From contig JARWKL010000010.1 in NCBI GenBank assembly GCA_029961685.1, positions 21,798,067-21,862,066 on the forward strand: DNA of 64,000 bases. The letters run 5' to 3'. The position numbers and the translations under genes are program-made. The stretch comes from Aristolochia californica. Taxonomy: Eukaryota > Streptophyta > Magnoliopsida > Piperales > Aristolochiaceae. The notes under the pieces are model-generated. The model made no database searches, was not told the origin of the DNA, and saw only the letters and a program-made list of their open reading frames with translations. Positions 45,507 to 56,949 of this stretch are shown here, piece by piece (the stretch's first letter is position 1; every line of letters starts with the position of its first letter).

Positions 45507-46405
45507 CATGGAACTTCTTTTGTTGTCATGTTGAATTTATGAAAAAGACAAATAATTCATTGCTTGATGTGATTTGAGTACCCTAGGCCTCTATTTATAA
45601 TAAAGAAAATATATAGAATCATAACAAAATTAAATTCCTAGTCCCAGTTACATCCAACATATAATTCTTAATCATCATCAAAGTAAAAAAACTATTTAAA
45701 GAACCATAATAAAACTAAAAGACCTTTGAACTTGAATAATTTTGTGAGATTTCTTCCCATTAGACTTCTATTAGACTCTACCATATTAATTTTTCCTCTA
45801 TAAGACTTCTTTTTGTAAGAATTATGTATAATTCATTTGCGTATGCTCTTCAACAATAGCTTTATAGAATTCTTTCTTCTACATGACAAAGCTTTCATAT
45901 TGTTTTACTTCCAACACGAGAAAACATAGTGCCCTTTGATCTCTACTCTGACATACCTCGCTACCCTTATAGCATAAAAAAAAAAAAAAAAAAAAGTCCT
46001 ACATATAACAGCATCAAAAGAGAGTACAAGATGTTGGAGGGATTTAACTTAGTTTGGCAAACTTTTGTACTCCATGAAGAGAGAATTCCTAAATTAATAG
46101 TCATTAGTCTAGGTTAGTATTTTATACTTTGAGATTATTAATATATAGTTATAACTACGCCCATAGAAGTCACAATCATTGCTGTCCATGTTCACCAAAC
46201 AATCGACCCATATACTCCCTCACTACGTGGGTTGGATAATCCACTACATTGTCTAACATCTGGGAGACCCATTGATCTCCATGTAAGGCCTTGAAGTAGA
46301 CCTCTTGTCACTTTTTGTCTTCATTGCTTTTTAGGCCTTGAAGTTAGACATCCTGTCACTTTTTGTCTTTATTACCGTTTTTATGCCTTGAAGTTGTATG
46401 TAACA
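45507..46405. other. Unassigned intergenic sequence
   Basis: AT-rich, with an A-run near 45978-45996. A phrase containing GCCTTGAAGT and CACTTTTTGTCTT occurs two to three times at about 46290-46400. No gene recognised. Confidence 0.5.
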
Positions 46406-46409
46406 TTAC

Positions 46410-46704
46410 GGTGGGTGGACACAGGTCTGGTTGGGGTTGGGTTTCCCAAAACCCGACCCCGACCAGATTACGGTCCCTTCAAACCTGCCCCGACATAAAA
46501 TCTACCCATCCCTGACCCATTCCAATCCCCTTTTATATCCTTGTTTTGTCTGCAGGTCGGATTCAGGCTTTGGGAGAACCTGCCTCCAACCCGAAACCTG
46601 GCGGTTTTTTTTCCCTGCCCCATTCCCAACCCGCGAGGAGAAACCAGAAACAGAACCCGGGTTAGGTTCTCCATAAAAGCTGCCCCGTTGCCCACCCATA
46701 TGTA
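46410..46704. mobile_element. GC-rich MITE-like element (candidate)
   Basis: Left end GGTGGGTGGACA and right end GTTGCCCACCCA are inverted relatives. The interior is rich in AACCCGACCCCGACC-type motifs and resembles the 10981-11480 element in composition and termini. Lies in the 3' flank of the NPF gene. No clear target duplication. Confidence 0.4.
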
Positions 46705-46969
46705 GCATCTTTAAGCTACATACAGCTCAGCTAATGGATTCAACTAATTTAAAACATTGGATATTGCAAAGTGGTGGTTAAGCAATGATTCTTTTGTCAT
46801 GGGTGATGGTTGAAGACCTTTCTACCTCCAAATAAAGATGGCCCTTTGCGTTAGTCATTCGTTGCTACAGGAAAAAAATTTCTTGCAAACAAGAAGCCAT
46901 GCTACACATACTACATATGCTGTTAGGTGATATTTTTTACCGTGAAGGTGATAGATGTAGCTAAAGGGC

Positions 46970-49900
46970 TCATGCAGCTTGCAACCCTAGTGCAGCACAG
47001 CTTACGGCTCTACCTTCCATTTGCACAAACGAATCCTCCTTTCCTGCAATCACATCATGTGCCTCCTCTTTGTACTTGTATTTGTGTGAAACCCACAAAA
47101 AGACCAGCAAGTTTAGCACTGAGATGGCCGTTAGGAAGCCATAATAGTAATCAAGGTGTGAGTTATTCAAATTGTCCCCTATCCAGCTCCTTTTGTTACC
47201 CCTTCCAGTTATCTTATCCACCACTGTCACTAAGAAGCTGTTGAGAAAGTTACCTACACCAATCCCACTAGTGAAAAATGTAGTTCCCAGGCTCTGCATC
47301 TCCTCCGGCGACTGATCATAGAAAAATTCAAGAATGCCTATTGCATTGAACACATCACCAATCCCTAACAAGATGTACTGCGGCAGTAGCCAGAAAATAC
47401 TCATGGGAACAATGTCCTTGGCTTCAAAAATCCCATGATCTTTGATCACTCGCATCCGTTTAACTTCGACGAAGCAGGCAACAATTGTGACCAATATTTG
47501 GAACAAAATCCCAATGCCAAGCCTCTGCAGAAGGGTGATTCCCCTCGGATTTCTGGTCCTTCTGCGTATAAATGGCACGAAGTAACGATCATACATTGGC
47601 ACCGAGATGAGCATAGAGAGAGTAATAAAGCTCCCCAGAGATGCTGCAGGGATCTTGAATCCACTGCTGAGATTTCTATTTAACGTTGTACCTTGTTTCA
47701 GAAATAGAGTGTTTACTTGGGCCCAAATGGTGCTAGGTATCAAGGTAGCGAACCATATCAATATCAAGCCAAACACCAGCTTAGACTCTTCAACTTGTGT
47801 CACTGTGGACGGGGTTCCTGGATGGTCATCTTTCAGTGCTGCCTTATCGAGAAACCTGAAAATCATTAGTTCATCAAAATAGAGTAAGAAATGCCACTTG
47901 TCAAACAAAATAAAAAGAGCTTTAGGCATTACGAAGAGTTCACCTGAAAGCTGGGGAATGAAGTAGTCTTCTTTTTCCTGTGACCATATAATGTTGAGGT
48001 TCAAGCTCGTAAAGCTCAGCCGGGTCAGTGGGAAGCTTGAGCCTGCGGTTCTTAAACGCAGAGAACCAGACCCGGACCAATCCCCTGGCAGGGTTTTTGG
48101 TCTTTCTGACCTTGTGCCTGTAGTTTGGTGTCCCAATGTAGAATAAGATTAAGGAGAGAAGCAGACCTGTGGTGGGGATGGCATACCCTAAACCCCATCC
48201 CAAGTTCTCCTGTATGTAAACAAGGCCCAGAGTGGCAAACAACGCACCCAAGAAAGCACTGAACATCCACCAATTGAAGAAGGATGCCTTAAGCTTTTTC
48301 TCATGGGGATCAAAGTCGTCAAACTGATCGGCACCGAAGGTGGAGATATTTGGCTTTGTCCCGCCGGCACCGACGGCAATGATGTAAAGAGACGAGTAGA
48401 AGAACGCTATCTGAGAAGTTGAGGCCTTGTTGCAGACGCCATTATTGCAGCTTGGTCTCAAGGGCTTCAAAGAGACGACTAATGTTAATAGAACCATCCC
48501 CTGGTGAAACAGCACTCGTTAGTCCAGACAATTGTTGCTTTCCTTTTGGACTCAAAAAAGGGACACAGAACCCAACTTTGATACATAAAAAATTTTAAGT
48601 CGGATCGGCTCAGTGAAATTGAGACTCGTTGGTCGAGTTGGAAATGACTCGGTCAAAATAGAAAGGTCAACTTTCTGTACTGGATGAATTGAATGAATCA
48701 ATAAATGTTGAGCGTTTGAACCCCACTTGAAAATTTAAACGGTCCAGATATTCATTCTTGTGGGTCCGGATCTAACGATTTTTGCTTTTTTTTTTTTTTT
48801 TTTTTTTAAATCTCTGATGGTCCTTCTAAGCAGTTAGAACCGTCAATGAATGTGATGTTACATATAAGGAATCTCTGACAAATGCCAGGGGCACGCCCAC
48901 ATCGTCAGTAGATGCAATCACTAACGTGTTTGTGGAATTGGCCCATCAAGTTGAGCACAAGTTGAGCATAATCTCCTACTTGACAATCCCAAAAAAAAAA
49001 AAAAAAAATCCGTTTTCTCTTGGAAAGAAATTAAAACAAGTTTCGTTGTTCCAGTAATGAACAGGGAAATTTCTTAAATAGATAATAGACGAGGATGAAA
49101 AAAACTGTGACCAAAGACACGAATTCTCCAATCAAATCCGAATTTGTAATCACTGGAAAGGGTTTGTTTCTATCTAATAATTTATCGGAGAAACAAAATG
49201 AATATCAATTTCATTTTCCTACAACTTGGGCTATTCTTTCCATCCAGTAGTCTGATTAAACAAAACAAGTTTGGCGATTTCTTTTCTTTAACCAATCCTT
49301 CTGTAGATGAAATGAGGGAGAGATCCAAAAGCATCAACTTACCATGACATAAATGAGAGATGAAATGGTGAAGGTCCAGAATCGACCCAAGCATGAATCG
49401 GCGATGTAGGCGCCGAGGATAGGCGTCATCCACACAGCTCCGGACCAGTTGTTCACATTCCTGACAGAAGAGATGGTGTCTTCATGGAGTTGGGTAGTCA
49501 GATAAACCACCAAATTTGAGGCAATTCCATAGAAAGCCATTCTCTCAAATGCTTCATATCCTGTTGGTCAATCATCCAAAAAGCAGAGCTAAGTCAGCAT
49601 CATTCTCTTTGAAAATAGCCAGAAGAAGAGCTCAAAAACCGACTAGTATTGAAGTCGATCGTGATTAAAATGAGAGGACGATATCCTGGCCGATTTTAAG
49701 GTTTATTAATTACTTAAAAAAGGAGCAGAAAAGAATTTGTTCTTGAGAACACGTTAAACACACTAGCACAGTAGCTCAAACAGAAACTTAAAGATATCAT
49801 TCTTCCAGAAGTGAAAAGAAGTTCGTCGACCACAGAAGGCATGACTTGTCAGTTTCAGTACTTTCTTAACCACCTCAAAAGTTTAGAAGAACTATTTCCA

Positions 49901-50211
49901 AAAGGAACATGAACTGGAGCAGCTTTAATTTAAAACAATCGATCTCCTTTTGGTAGAATTCATTCCTCCCTTCTTTTCCGACTATCATGAAAAACTGAAC
50001 AATGAGAATAAATAAATAAATAACATAACATAAAGCTAAAAGGTAGAGAAAAAAACAGAGAAATGAGAATCCAAGTATTGGATCAAAAGCAGAGAAGAAG
50101 AGAATTACCAACAAGAAACGCACAAGCTCTCCACCTTCCAGTACTTGCAGCGAGTACAGGACGCCCTCGCAGATCGACAGACCCATCCTGGGTATATCCT
50201 TTGCCCTCCAT
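46970..50211 (-). CDS. NPF5.1: NRT1/PTR family (NPF5.1-like) proton-coupled transporter
   Basis: Four exons on the minus strand: 50109-50211, 49343-49560, 47944-48500 and 46970-47855, all GT-AG and in phase, giving 587 aa (the family is usually 550-620). The start is the only ATG upstream in frame (MEGKGYTQDGSVDLRGRPV). The ExxER proton-coupling motif is E37-A-F-E40-R41 in TM1, followed by MAFYGIASN. PTR2 signatures GAGGTKPNISTFGADQFD and FFNWWMFS are intact, as are RGITLLQRLGIG, FWLLPQYILLGIGDVFN and EFFYDQSPEEMQSLGT. About 12 membrane helices are expected, with a long central loop around residues 240-310. NPF members move nitrate, peptides or hormones at the plasma membrane or tonoplast. 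NPF5.1 has no firm substrate known to me, and assignment to it rests on overall resemblance to Arabidopsis At2g40460. No breaks. Confidence 0.93.
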
Positions 50212-50232
50212 TGATTGAGATCCCAGAGTTTC

Positions 50233-50258
50233 AGAGAGAGAGAGAGAGAGAGAGAGAG
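50233..50258. repeat. (AG)n microsatellite in the NPF5.1 5'UTR
   Basis: Thirteen AG units, about 20 bp upstream of the NPF start codon. On the gene strand this is (CT)n, a common element of plant 5'UTRs. Confidence 0.75.
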
Positions 50259-50329
50259 TTAGATCACGCCGCAAGGTTGGCTTGGGTATATGTAGGCGAA
50301 AAGGCTGTAGGTATTTTACCACGGTAATT

Positions 50330-51673
50330 TGGAGCTCGGGTGGCCTCAGTTTAGAAATGTTGTGGATGTCTCGAGGGGCGGCGACCCCCCCCCCAAAAAA
50401 AAGGGATGGTAGGCATGGTTAGAAAACAAAAACAAAACTTGGTAAGTAATGTCCTTGTTTTTCTTTTCTTTTTTTCTCAATAAAATGAATTTTAAATTTC
50501 TCATAACAAAATCAACCTCTCCGATCTTTACCAATTAAAAGTTGCACACCACAAAAATGAACCCAATAAAGTTCCAAACACGAAGTTGAAGGGTCTATTT
50601 GGAACAAAAATTTGAGAAAAAAATGAAAATTTAATAGTAAAAAACAAGAATTTGATCATTATCTCATTTTTATTAATTATTTTTAAAAATAATAATGATC
50701 AAAATTTTTATTTTATTTTATTTTATTTTCTAAGAGTTCCAAACAGATCCGAGTGTTCAATAGTGGTATGGAGGTGAGTGTTGGATCATCTGGAAGATTC
50801 CTTCAGCATCTCCCGCTAGACTTCAATACCAGCCACAACAATCCACCAAGGTCCAAATTAGGGTATAGTGTTTTGTCTTAGTGGGAATACTTCCAACTTC
50901 ATCATTCATGTTTATCCACTACTTCCACTGGATATACATGCCTACCTTCACCCTGAATGTAACTTGAAAGTTTCCTTTCATGTGAACATAAAGAGAAGAA
51001 AACACACAAGAAACAAACAGGGTTTTGCGACAAGCAGATAAGATTGGTGGTCCACCAGCCACCAAGCGCCTGGAATGATTCAAGTGTTCCATTTATATAG
51101 AGCGAGAGAATTAATCAGCAGTTGATGATTGCGCAGGATCGTAAAACAACACCACTCTTTCCTAGACGAAGTATGTAAAATCATGTAAGCTGAAACACCG
51201 TCTGTGCGCCTATCTTTGATAAAAAAAATTATTTAAATTGCAAAGCTCTAGACGATGACTGAAAACCGGTTCCTTTCGTGTAAAAGAAGCGTGAGAGAAG
51301 CCTATAAGAGTTATCCTTGGCACAAATGAACAGAAATCCTTGAGAGAAGAGAAGCCTATATGAAACAGCCCCGGCTTCAGACAAGACTGCCAACTGACTG
51401 ACTAGGATGAGCAACAGCTACATCTTAAATTTTTTTTCTTTGAATCTTGGTCTTTGGCCTTATACTTTGGCCTTATATGTTTTACAAGATCCAGTTTGCT
51501 CTCAAAAGTCGAATTCCATCTTTCTATCCTGTGGTTGGCCCAGCTCCGCCGCCAGAGCCACCGTCAGTCCAGGCCCCACTTACACACACCACTCTGCTTC
51601 CCCTCCCCTTCGACGATAACACTCTCCTTCCCTACCCTCCCCCAACCGTCCTCGTTTTTCCTTCTTTGTCCAG
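50330..51673. other. NPF5.1 upstream region and unassigned sequence
   Basis: The first few hundred bp are presumably the NPF promoter on the minus strand. 50640-50740 is very AT-rich. 51447-51660 has a proline-rich open + strand frame (GPAPPPEPPSVQAP, LLPYPPPTV) just before the candidate exon at 51674. It may be coding or 5'UTR of a host gene, but I do not recognise it. Confidence 0.4.
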
Positions 51674-51762
51674 TATCTAATCAGGCGAAGGAGCTGGACG
51701 AAGTTCTTTACAGTATATTGTGTTATACCAATATTATTAAAATCGAATTGGATATCAAACGG
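51674..51762 (+). CDS. Candidate exon of an unrecognised gene next to copia-C
   Basis: Acceptor-like TTCTTTGTCCAG ends at 51673 and a strong donor GTAAGT starts at 51763. Between them a single open frame reads S-N-Q-A-K-E-L-D-E-V-L-Y-S-I-L-C-Y-T, ending E-L-D-I-K-R. The composition is protein-like. Copia-C begins at 51805, in what would be the following intron. Gene identity unknown; no partner exon proved. Confidence 0.35.
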
Positions 51763-51804
51763 GTAAGTAGAATAACTGGTTTTGGTTTCATCCAGTCAAC
51801 TACT

Positions 51805-51980
51805 TGTGAAGCTTTAAGAAAAACTCTTTTTATTCACCATGATTTGGAAACCAAGATTACATCATATATTTATTTATACATAAAATTAAAAACAAAAATT
51901 TGCGATTTCTGGCTTAGTGATCCGTCGGTTCCGGTGGATGGAAGCTTGGTCTGCAGGCTTCCGTTACACTGTCGTTCACA
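51805..51980 (-). repeat. Copia-C LTR (3' in element orientation)
   Basis: Matches 56777-56949 throughout. The TRIM at 51982 follows one base after its end. Confidence 0.82.
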
Positions 51981-51981
51981 C

Positions 51982-52317
51982 TGTTGGAATGACTTGTCTT
52001 TAATATGCATGTTGCGCCTTCGCTAACAGACCGGTCTTTTGGCGCAATGGTAAGTAACATGGTATCAGAGCAGGTGGTCTCGAGTTCGAGTCCCGCTCCC
52101 CCCGTTTGTTTCGTCCCCGCATAGGTGGGACTTTGTCTTTGTTTCGTCCCCGCATAGGTGGGACTTTGTCTTTGGCCGTCCCCGTATAGGTGGGATTGTG
52201 CATTTGCATTTGTACACGGGTGTTCCCCGTGCGGGAGAGTGTTGGAATGACTTGTCTTTAATATGCATGTTGCGCCTTCGCTAACAAACCGGTCTTTTGG
52301 CGCAATGGTAAGTAACA
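51982..52317 (+). mobile_element. TRIM element, 336 bp, TSD CACAC
   Basis: Two 78-bp LTRs, 51982-52059 and 52240-52317, differ at one base (CTAACAGACC versus CTAACAAACC). Ends are TGTTGG...AACA. TGGTATCAGAGC (primer site) starts at 52060, directly after the first LTR, and the purine tract GCGGGAGAG ends at the second LTR. CACAC flanks both sides (51977-51981, 52318-52322). The interior has no ORF of note but holds three copies of a 33-bp unit, G(T/G)(T/C)(T/-)CGTCCCCG(C/T)ATAGG, at 52108, 52141 and 52174. Near-identity of the LTRs implies a recent insertion. An A-box-like TGGCGCAATGG (52040-52050) in the LTR and a B-box-like AGTTCGAGTCC (52083-52093) in the interior give a tRNA-like promoter layout. 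Confidence 0.9.
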
Positions 52318-52322
52318 CACAC

Positions 52323-55300
52323 ACCCCGTAAACTGAGCATTGGATTGGAACAGACGTGAAGTTTGAATCGAAAAAATTCAAATAGAGGGCATAGAATACT
52401 TTTGGGAAAAATATCAGTAATTTGTAGGTGAGATAGCATATATTGTGTGTGAAGTTTGTCTGCAGCAACAAGTTCTTGAAGGAAATGATAATCTAACTCC
52501 ACATGTTTGGCGTGCTTGTGAGAAACTGGATTGGAGCTGAGGAAGATTGTACTTTTGTTGTGACATAAGAGTAGAGATGGTTGTAGAATAGAAACATGTA
52601 GATTAGTAAGAAGATGCGTAAGCCAAATAATTTCAGCTGCAGTGTATGCTAGAGCACGATACTCAGATTCACAACTGGAACGAGATATCGTAGGTTACTT
52701 TTTAGCACTCCAAGAAATCAAATTGTCCCCAAGATAAATGGAGTGATCAGAAGTGGAGCGACAAGTATCAGAACAGTCAACCCAGTTAGCATCAGAGTAC
52801 GCAACTAGAGCACCAGGAGTAGCGGATGGACGAAAAATAAGGCCAAAGTGAATGATACCTTTGACATAGCATAGAATACATTTAACAGCAAGAAAATTAT
52901 CTTCAGTGGGAGCATGCAGGTATTAGCTAAAAAAATTGACCGCATGGGCTATGTCAAGGCGAGTGATGGTCAAATATTGAAGGGCGCTAACGAGAGACCG
53001 GTAGCGGGTGGGATCCGAAAATAGATAACCATTTGCGAACAAATGCTATGAAATGACCATAGGCATAGGAACCGGTTTGTTATCAAGTAGCTGAGCTCGA
53101 GTAAGAATATCCCGTGCATATTTGAGTTGACCAATAAATAAGTCATAAGTAGTTGGCGAAACTTCAAGACCAAGAAAGTAGTTGAGCGGACCCCAAATCT
53201 TTTGCTGCAAACTCAGAATTAAGCTCATGAGTGAACCTGGTGATAAGAGATGAGTTGTTGCCAATAATAATTATGTCATTAACATAGAAGAACATATATA
53301 TAGTGTTTGAATGCTTATGAAAAACAAATAGAGAAGTGTCAGCATGACTACAAGAGAATCCAAGTTGAGTGACAAAGGAGCTGAAGAGTTGGAACCAGGC
53401 ACGAGGAGCTTGCTTGAGACCGTAGAGAGTTTTTTGCAACTGACAAATGTGATGCGAAAAATGAGGGTCAATGTAGCCAGAAGGTTGTTCCATGTAAACA
53501 TTTTCAGTGAGAGTACCGTTGAGGAACTCGTTCTTGACATCAAGTTGGTGAAGAGGCCATTTGTTGGTCACAACATGAGAGAGCACAACTCGGACCATGG
53601 ATTTGAGTGTAGCCCTTGGCAACAAGGTGTGCTTTGAGATGCTCAATGGATCCATTAGTCAAGTATTTGGTTCGAAACACCCATTTGGAGCCTACAATAT
53701 TGGTGTTTGTAGGTCGAGGGACTAGAATCCAAGTCTGATTATTTTACAGAGCTCAAACTTCTTCATCCATGCCAGCAATCCAAGCAAGATTCTTAGAAGT
53801 AGATTTGAATACTTTTGGCCGGATAGCATAGTTTGAAAATACCAGCTTTACCTCGGGTTAGCATAGGATGAGAACCCAATGGTAGTGTAGAGATTGGAGT
53901 AGGAGGAGTGATTCGTGTCTCGGGAGGTTCTAGACTAGAAATCTGTTGCGACGAGGAGGGACCTGCAAAAGAATCAGTGGTCGGCATGGACTCATCGACC
54001 GAATTAGTACAAATTGAACATGGGTTTAATCCAAATTGAGTAATGTGCGGAGAATAGTGTGAGGCGGAAGAAGAAGTTTTTGTTTGGATAAGACTAGGTT
54101 CCAAAAAGTTGGAAAAATGGAGAAAACAAGGGGGGTGAGCCTGAGATGATTTTATGAAAGAAAAATTGTTTTCATCAAATTGAGCATGGCGGGTGATGTA
54201 GATCCATGAGGTGATAGGATCAAGGCAACTAAACTACCCTAAAAATGCATGGAATACTACGAGGTAAAAATTTGTTAGACATATAATCACATAAGCAAGG
54301 ATATACACGACAACCAAATAGATGAAAATTTTCATAATTTGGAAAGGAACCATATAAAATTTCAAATGGTGATTTACCGTCAAGAAGTGATGTAGGCAAA
54401 CGTTTGATGGTAAGTTGCAGTGCTGAAGGCTTCAACTCAGAAGCGAGGAGATAGATGGGAGTGAAAAAAGGAGTGCTAGACCACTCTCAGTTACATGACG
54501 GTGTTTGTGTTCCGTGCACGTCCATTTTGGGCAGGTGTATATGGGCAAGAAAGTTGATGATGGATACCAAAGGTACAAAGATGAGTCTGGGAGCAAGTAC
54601 TTGTAAATTCGCCTCCACCATCACTTCAAAATTTTTTAATATGTGCCGAATATTGATTTTCCACAAGTTTTTTAAATTGGGTAAATATATCATAAAATCT
54701 GATTTGAATTTCAAAGGATAAAGTCAAATGAATCGGGAGAAATCATCAATGAAGATAACATAATATGCATATCTTAAATGGGATTTGACAGGTGAAGGGC
54801 CCCATATGTCACAATGAATAAGATCTATGTTCATAACGTGGATAAGGTATACGATGTTTTTTTCCAAGTCGACATGAACTATATAAGGACAGGGAAGGCA
54901 ATAAAGAGGTAAGATAGAGATGTCCTTATTTATGTAAAGAAGAAATAACAAAATGATTTACATGTCCCAGGTGAGCATGCCATAAATCATAGGAAGTATG
55001 TAAAAATTTATTTTTAAGGACAAAAAGAAGGGCAGGGTCCCCACACTCCAGCACATATAAGCCTCCATCTCTCTTACCGGTTGCCACCACCATTCTTGTG
55101 AGACAATTTTGAATCGTGAAAATATTGTTAGTAAATGTAACGATTAAAGGAAAATCAGACGTTAATTTACCAACAGAGAGAAGATTTTTAGTGAGATGTG
55201 GAACAACTAAAACATCTAACAACTGAATATTTGGGGTGGGAGAGAGAATACCAGTATGTGAGATAGGTAAGGAGGTACCATTCTCTACAATTACAGAGTC

Positions 55301-56160
55301 CTTACCCGTGTATGGAGCGGACTGATCCAGGATGGATGTGAACAAATGCCCCAATATCCAAGAACCAGTCGGAGGGTGCTGATCTAGTGAGAGCGCACGA
55401 TCCTGTGAAAGCTTCGGCAAGATGAGCATGAAACTCATTGGACTCACTGTGGGCATAACATTGGTTACATCGATCAACATAGTGGCCATCAAGACTACAT
55501 ATCTGACAATGAGGAGGGCAGCACCCTTGTGTTGAATGAGTTTGGCCTCGGTTGACATAATGGCGGCCAAAATCATTTGTTCCACCATGGGTTCGACCAA
55601 AGCTACGATGTGTCGACCGTTCTGATCCATGGGGTGCGGCACTAAAAGCAACAACGGGAGAGACAGAGCTTTCTAGTGATTTTTGAAAGAGCTCAAAGCT
55701 TTGGGCTCTAGAGATGAGGTCAAAGAAGCAGGGGGAGAGGCGTGAGGGCCATTTGTATGATGGAGAAGGTGGAAAATTAGGTGCCAAGCCCACGAAGAAA
55801 CCAGTGGAGTTTGTCGGTGTTGTTGATAAGTTTGCTAATTGCGTGAAGCTGATCGCAGAGACCCTTGAAAATGCGGGTATAAGCAACAACAGATTGATTG
55901 TTGCGCTTTAACTGTTGGAGATCATCTTTGAGTTGGATTTCCCCAACCTTCAACCGATGACTAAAGGCATTTTCCAATGCGAGCTAGACCTCGCGTGTAG
56001 TGGAAAGGCCAACGGCTTTGGCCATGGCCTCCTCAGTGAGGGAGGAGAAGGTTGAGAAAACATTGATCCATTTCTCTCCATTGCAATTATTTAGCCGTAG
56101 GGGTGGTAGAATCTATGGCAACAAACTGAGGTGGTGGCGTGTGGCTTCCGTCCATATAGT
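52323..56160 (-). pseudogene. Copia-C gag-pol, broken
   Basis: gag remnants run from about 56160 down (FSHRLKVGEIQLKDDLQQLKRN, 55777-55977, a UBN2-type segment), followed by a knuckle remnant (C-Q-I-C-S-L-D-G-H-Y-V-D-R-C, about 55480-55515). The protease shows W-F-L-D-I-G-A (catalytic DSG altered to DIG). Pre-integrase DLWHAHLGHVNH (about 54960) and the integrase core DLIHCDIWGPSPVKSH, VIFIDDFSRFI (54724-54830) follow. RT: LDVKNEFLNGTLTENVYMEQPSGY, LYGLKQAPRAWFQ (53400-53560), YVNDIIIIGNN (YVDD altered to YVND, about 53280), YFLGLEV. RNase H end: VDYHF/LDYHFLQELV, L-Q-I-T-D-I-F (52400-52500). Multiple frameshifts. Confidence 0.78.
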
Positions 56161-56776
56161 TGAAAAGACTATTAATTTCCAAAAGAGGAAGAAGTTAACA
56201 AGAAATATGTTGTGGAAGAAAGTTTAATAGTAATCATATGGATCAGGATATGAAAATGGAGAGTATGAGCAAAGGATTTAACGATCATTTTTTTTAAAGA
56301 AATTGTGAACCGAGTTGGGTTCAACTTGGAACCATGGACTGACTTGGGTTCACGTGGGTTGGCGAACTCTCGTCTCGACTCAGTGTTTACAGAACCCAAA
56401 AAAAAATTAATTGCGGAGGTGAACGATTGTCCGCGGCGTTTGGTGGACTCTCGGCACAGTCAATGCCGGGAGACAGTGAGAGCGGTGCAGTTCCCATCGG
56501 TGGTCGAGGGGTTGGTGGTGCAAAGCTGTACTGACCTGTCCCTGGAGGAGGAAGGTTTGTCAAGGCAAAAAGGATACGCCAGTGATAGGAAGCGGCACCG
56601 CAGGGAAAAGACGGAACGTCGGCGGCCGTCGCGTCTTGACGGAAATAGAGTGGCGGCAACTATGCCGGTGTGCAGAGATGGGTAGCAGCGAAGCAGAGTT
56701 GCGATGCACACAGAGGAGATTGACGAGAAGCTTCTCGCCCAAAAAAATGGCAATCAGAGAACTTGCTCTAATACCA

Positions 56777-56949
56777 TGTGAAGCTTTAAGAAAAAATTCT
56801 TTTTATTCACCACGATTTGGAAACAATATTACATCATATATTTATACATAAAATTGAAAACAAAAAATTGTTATTTCTGGGTTGGTGATCCATTGGTTCC
56901 GCACGGATGGAAGCCTAGTCTATAGGCTTTTGTTGCACTGCCATTCTCA
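56777..56949 (-). repeat. Copia-C LTR (5' in element orientation)
   Basis: TGTGAAGCTTTAAGAAAAA...CATTCTCA; preceded on the + strand by CTCTAATACCA, the primer-site complement. Confidence 0.82.

Larger units (their letters stand above)
51805..56949 (-). mobile_element. Copia-C LTR retrotransposon (-) with short LTRs
   Basis: The LTRs are 51805-51980 (176 bp) and 56777-56949 (173 bp), both TGTGAAGCTTTAAG...CA. The primer site TGGTATTAGAG is the complement of 56766-56776. The minus strand carries gag, protease, integrase, RT and RNase H. Flanks (CTACT / CCATT) show no perfect target duplication. A TRIM is inserted at the right edge of the left LTR. Short LTRs and a GC-rich leader at 56400-56760 distinguish it from the other copia elements here. 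Confidence 0.85.

Noticed and set aside
46927..47883. Several + strand frames opposite NPF5.1
   Set aside because: They are antisense shadows of the transporter exons, which have strong family motifs and consistent splicing.
52040..52093. A genuine tRNA gene
   Set aside because: A and B boxes are present but the T-stem does not pair and no acceptor stem closes around it; the sequence spans a TRIM LTR junction.
51914..52471. Long minus-strand open frame across the TRIM and copia-C edge
   Set aside because: It simply reads through both TRIM LTRs and the 33-bp repeats; the repeated peptide comes from the repeats and has no protein family.
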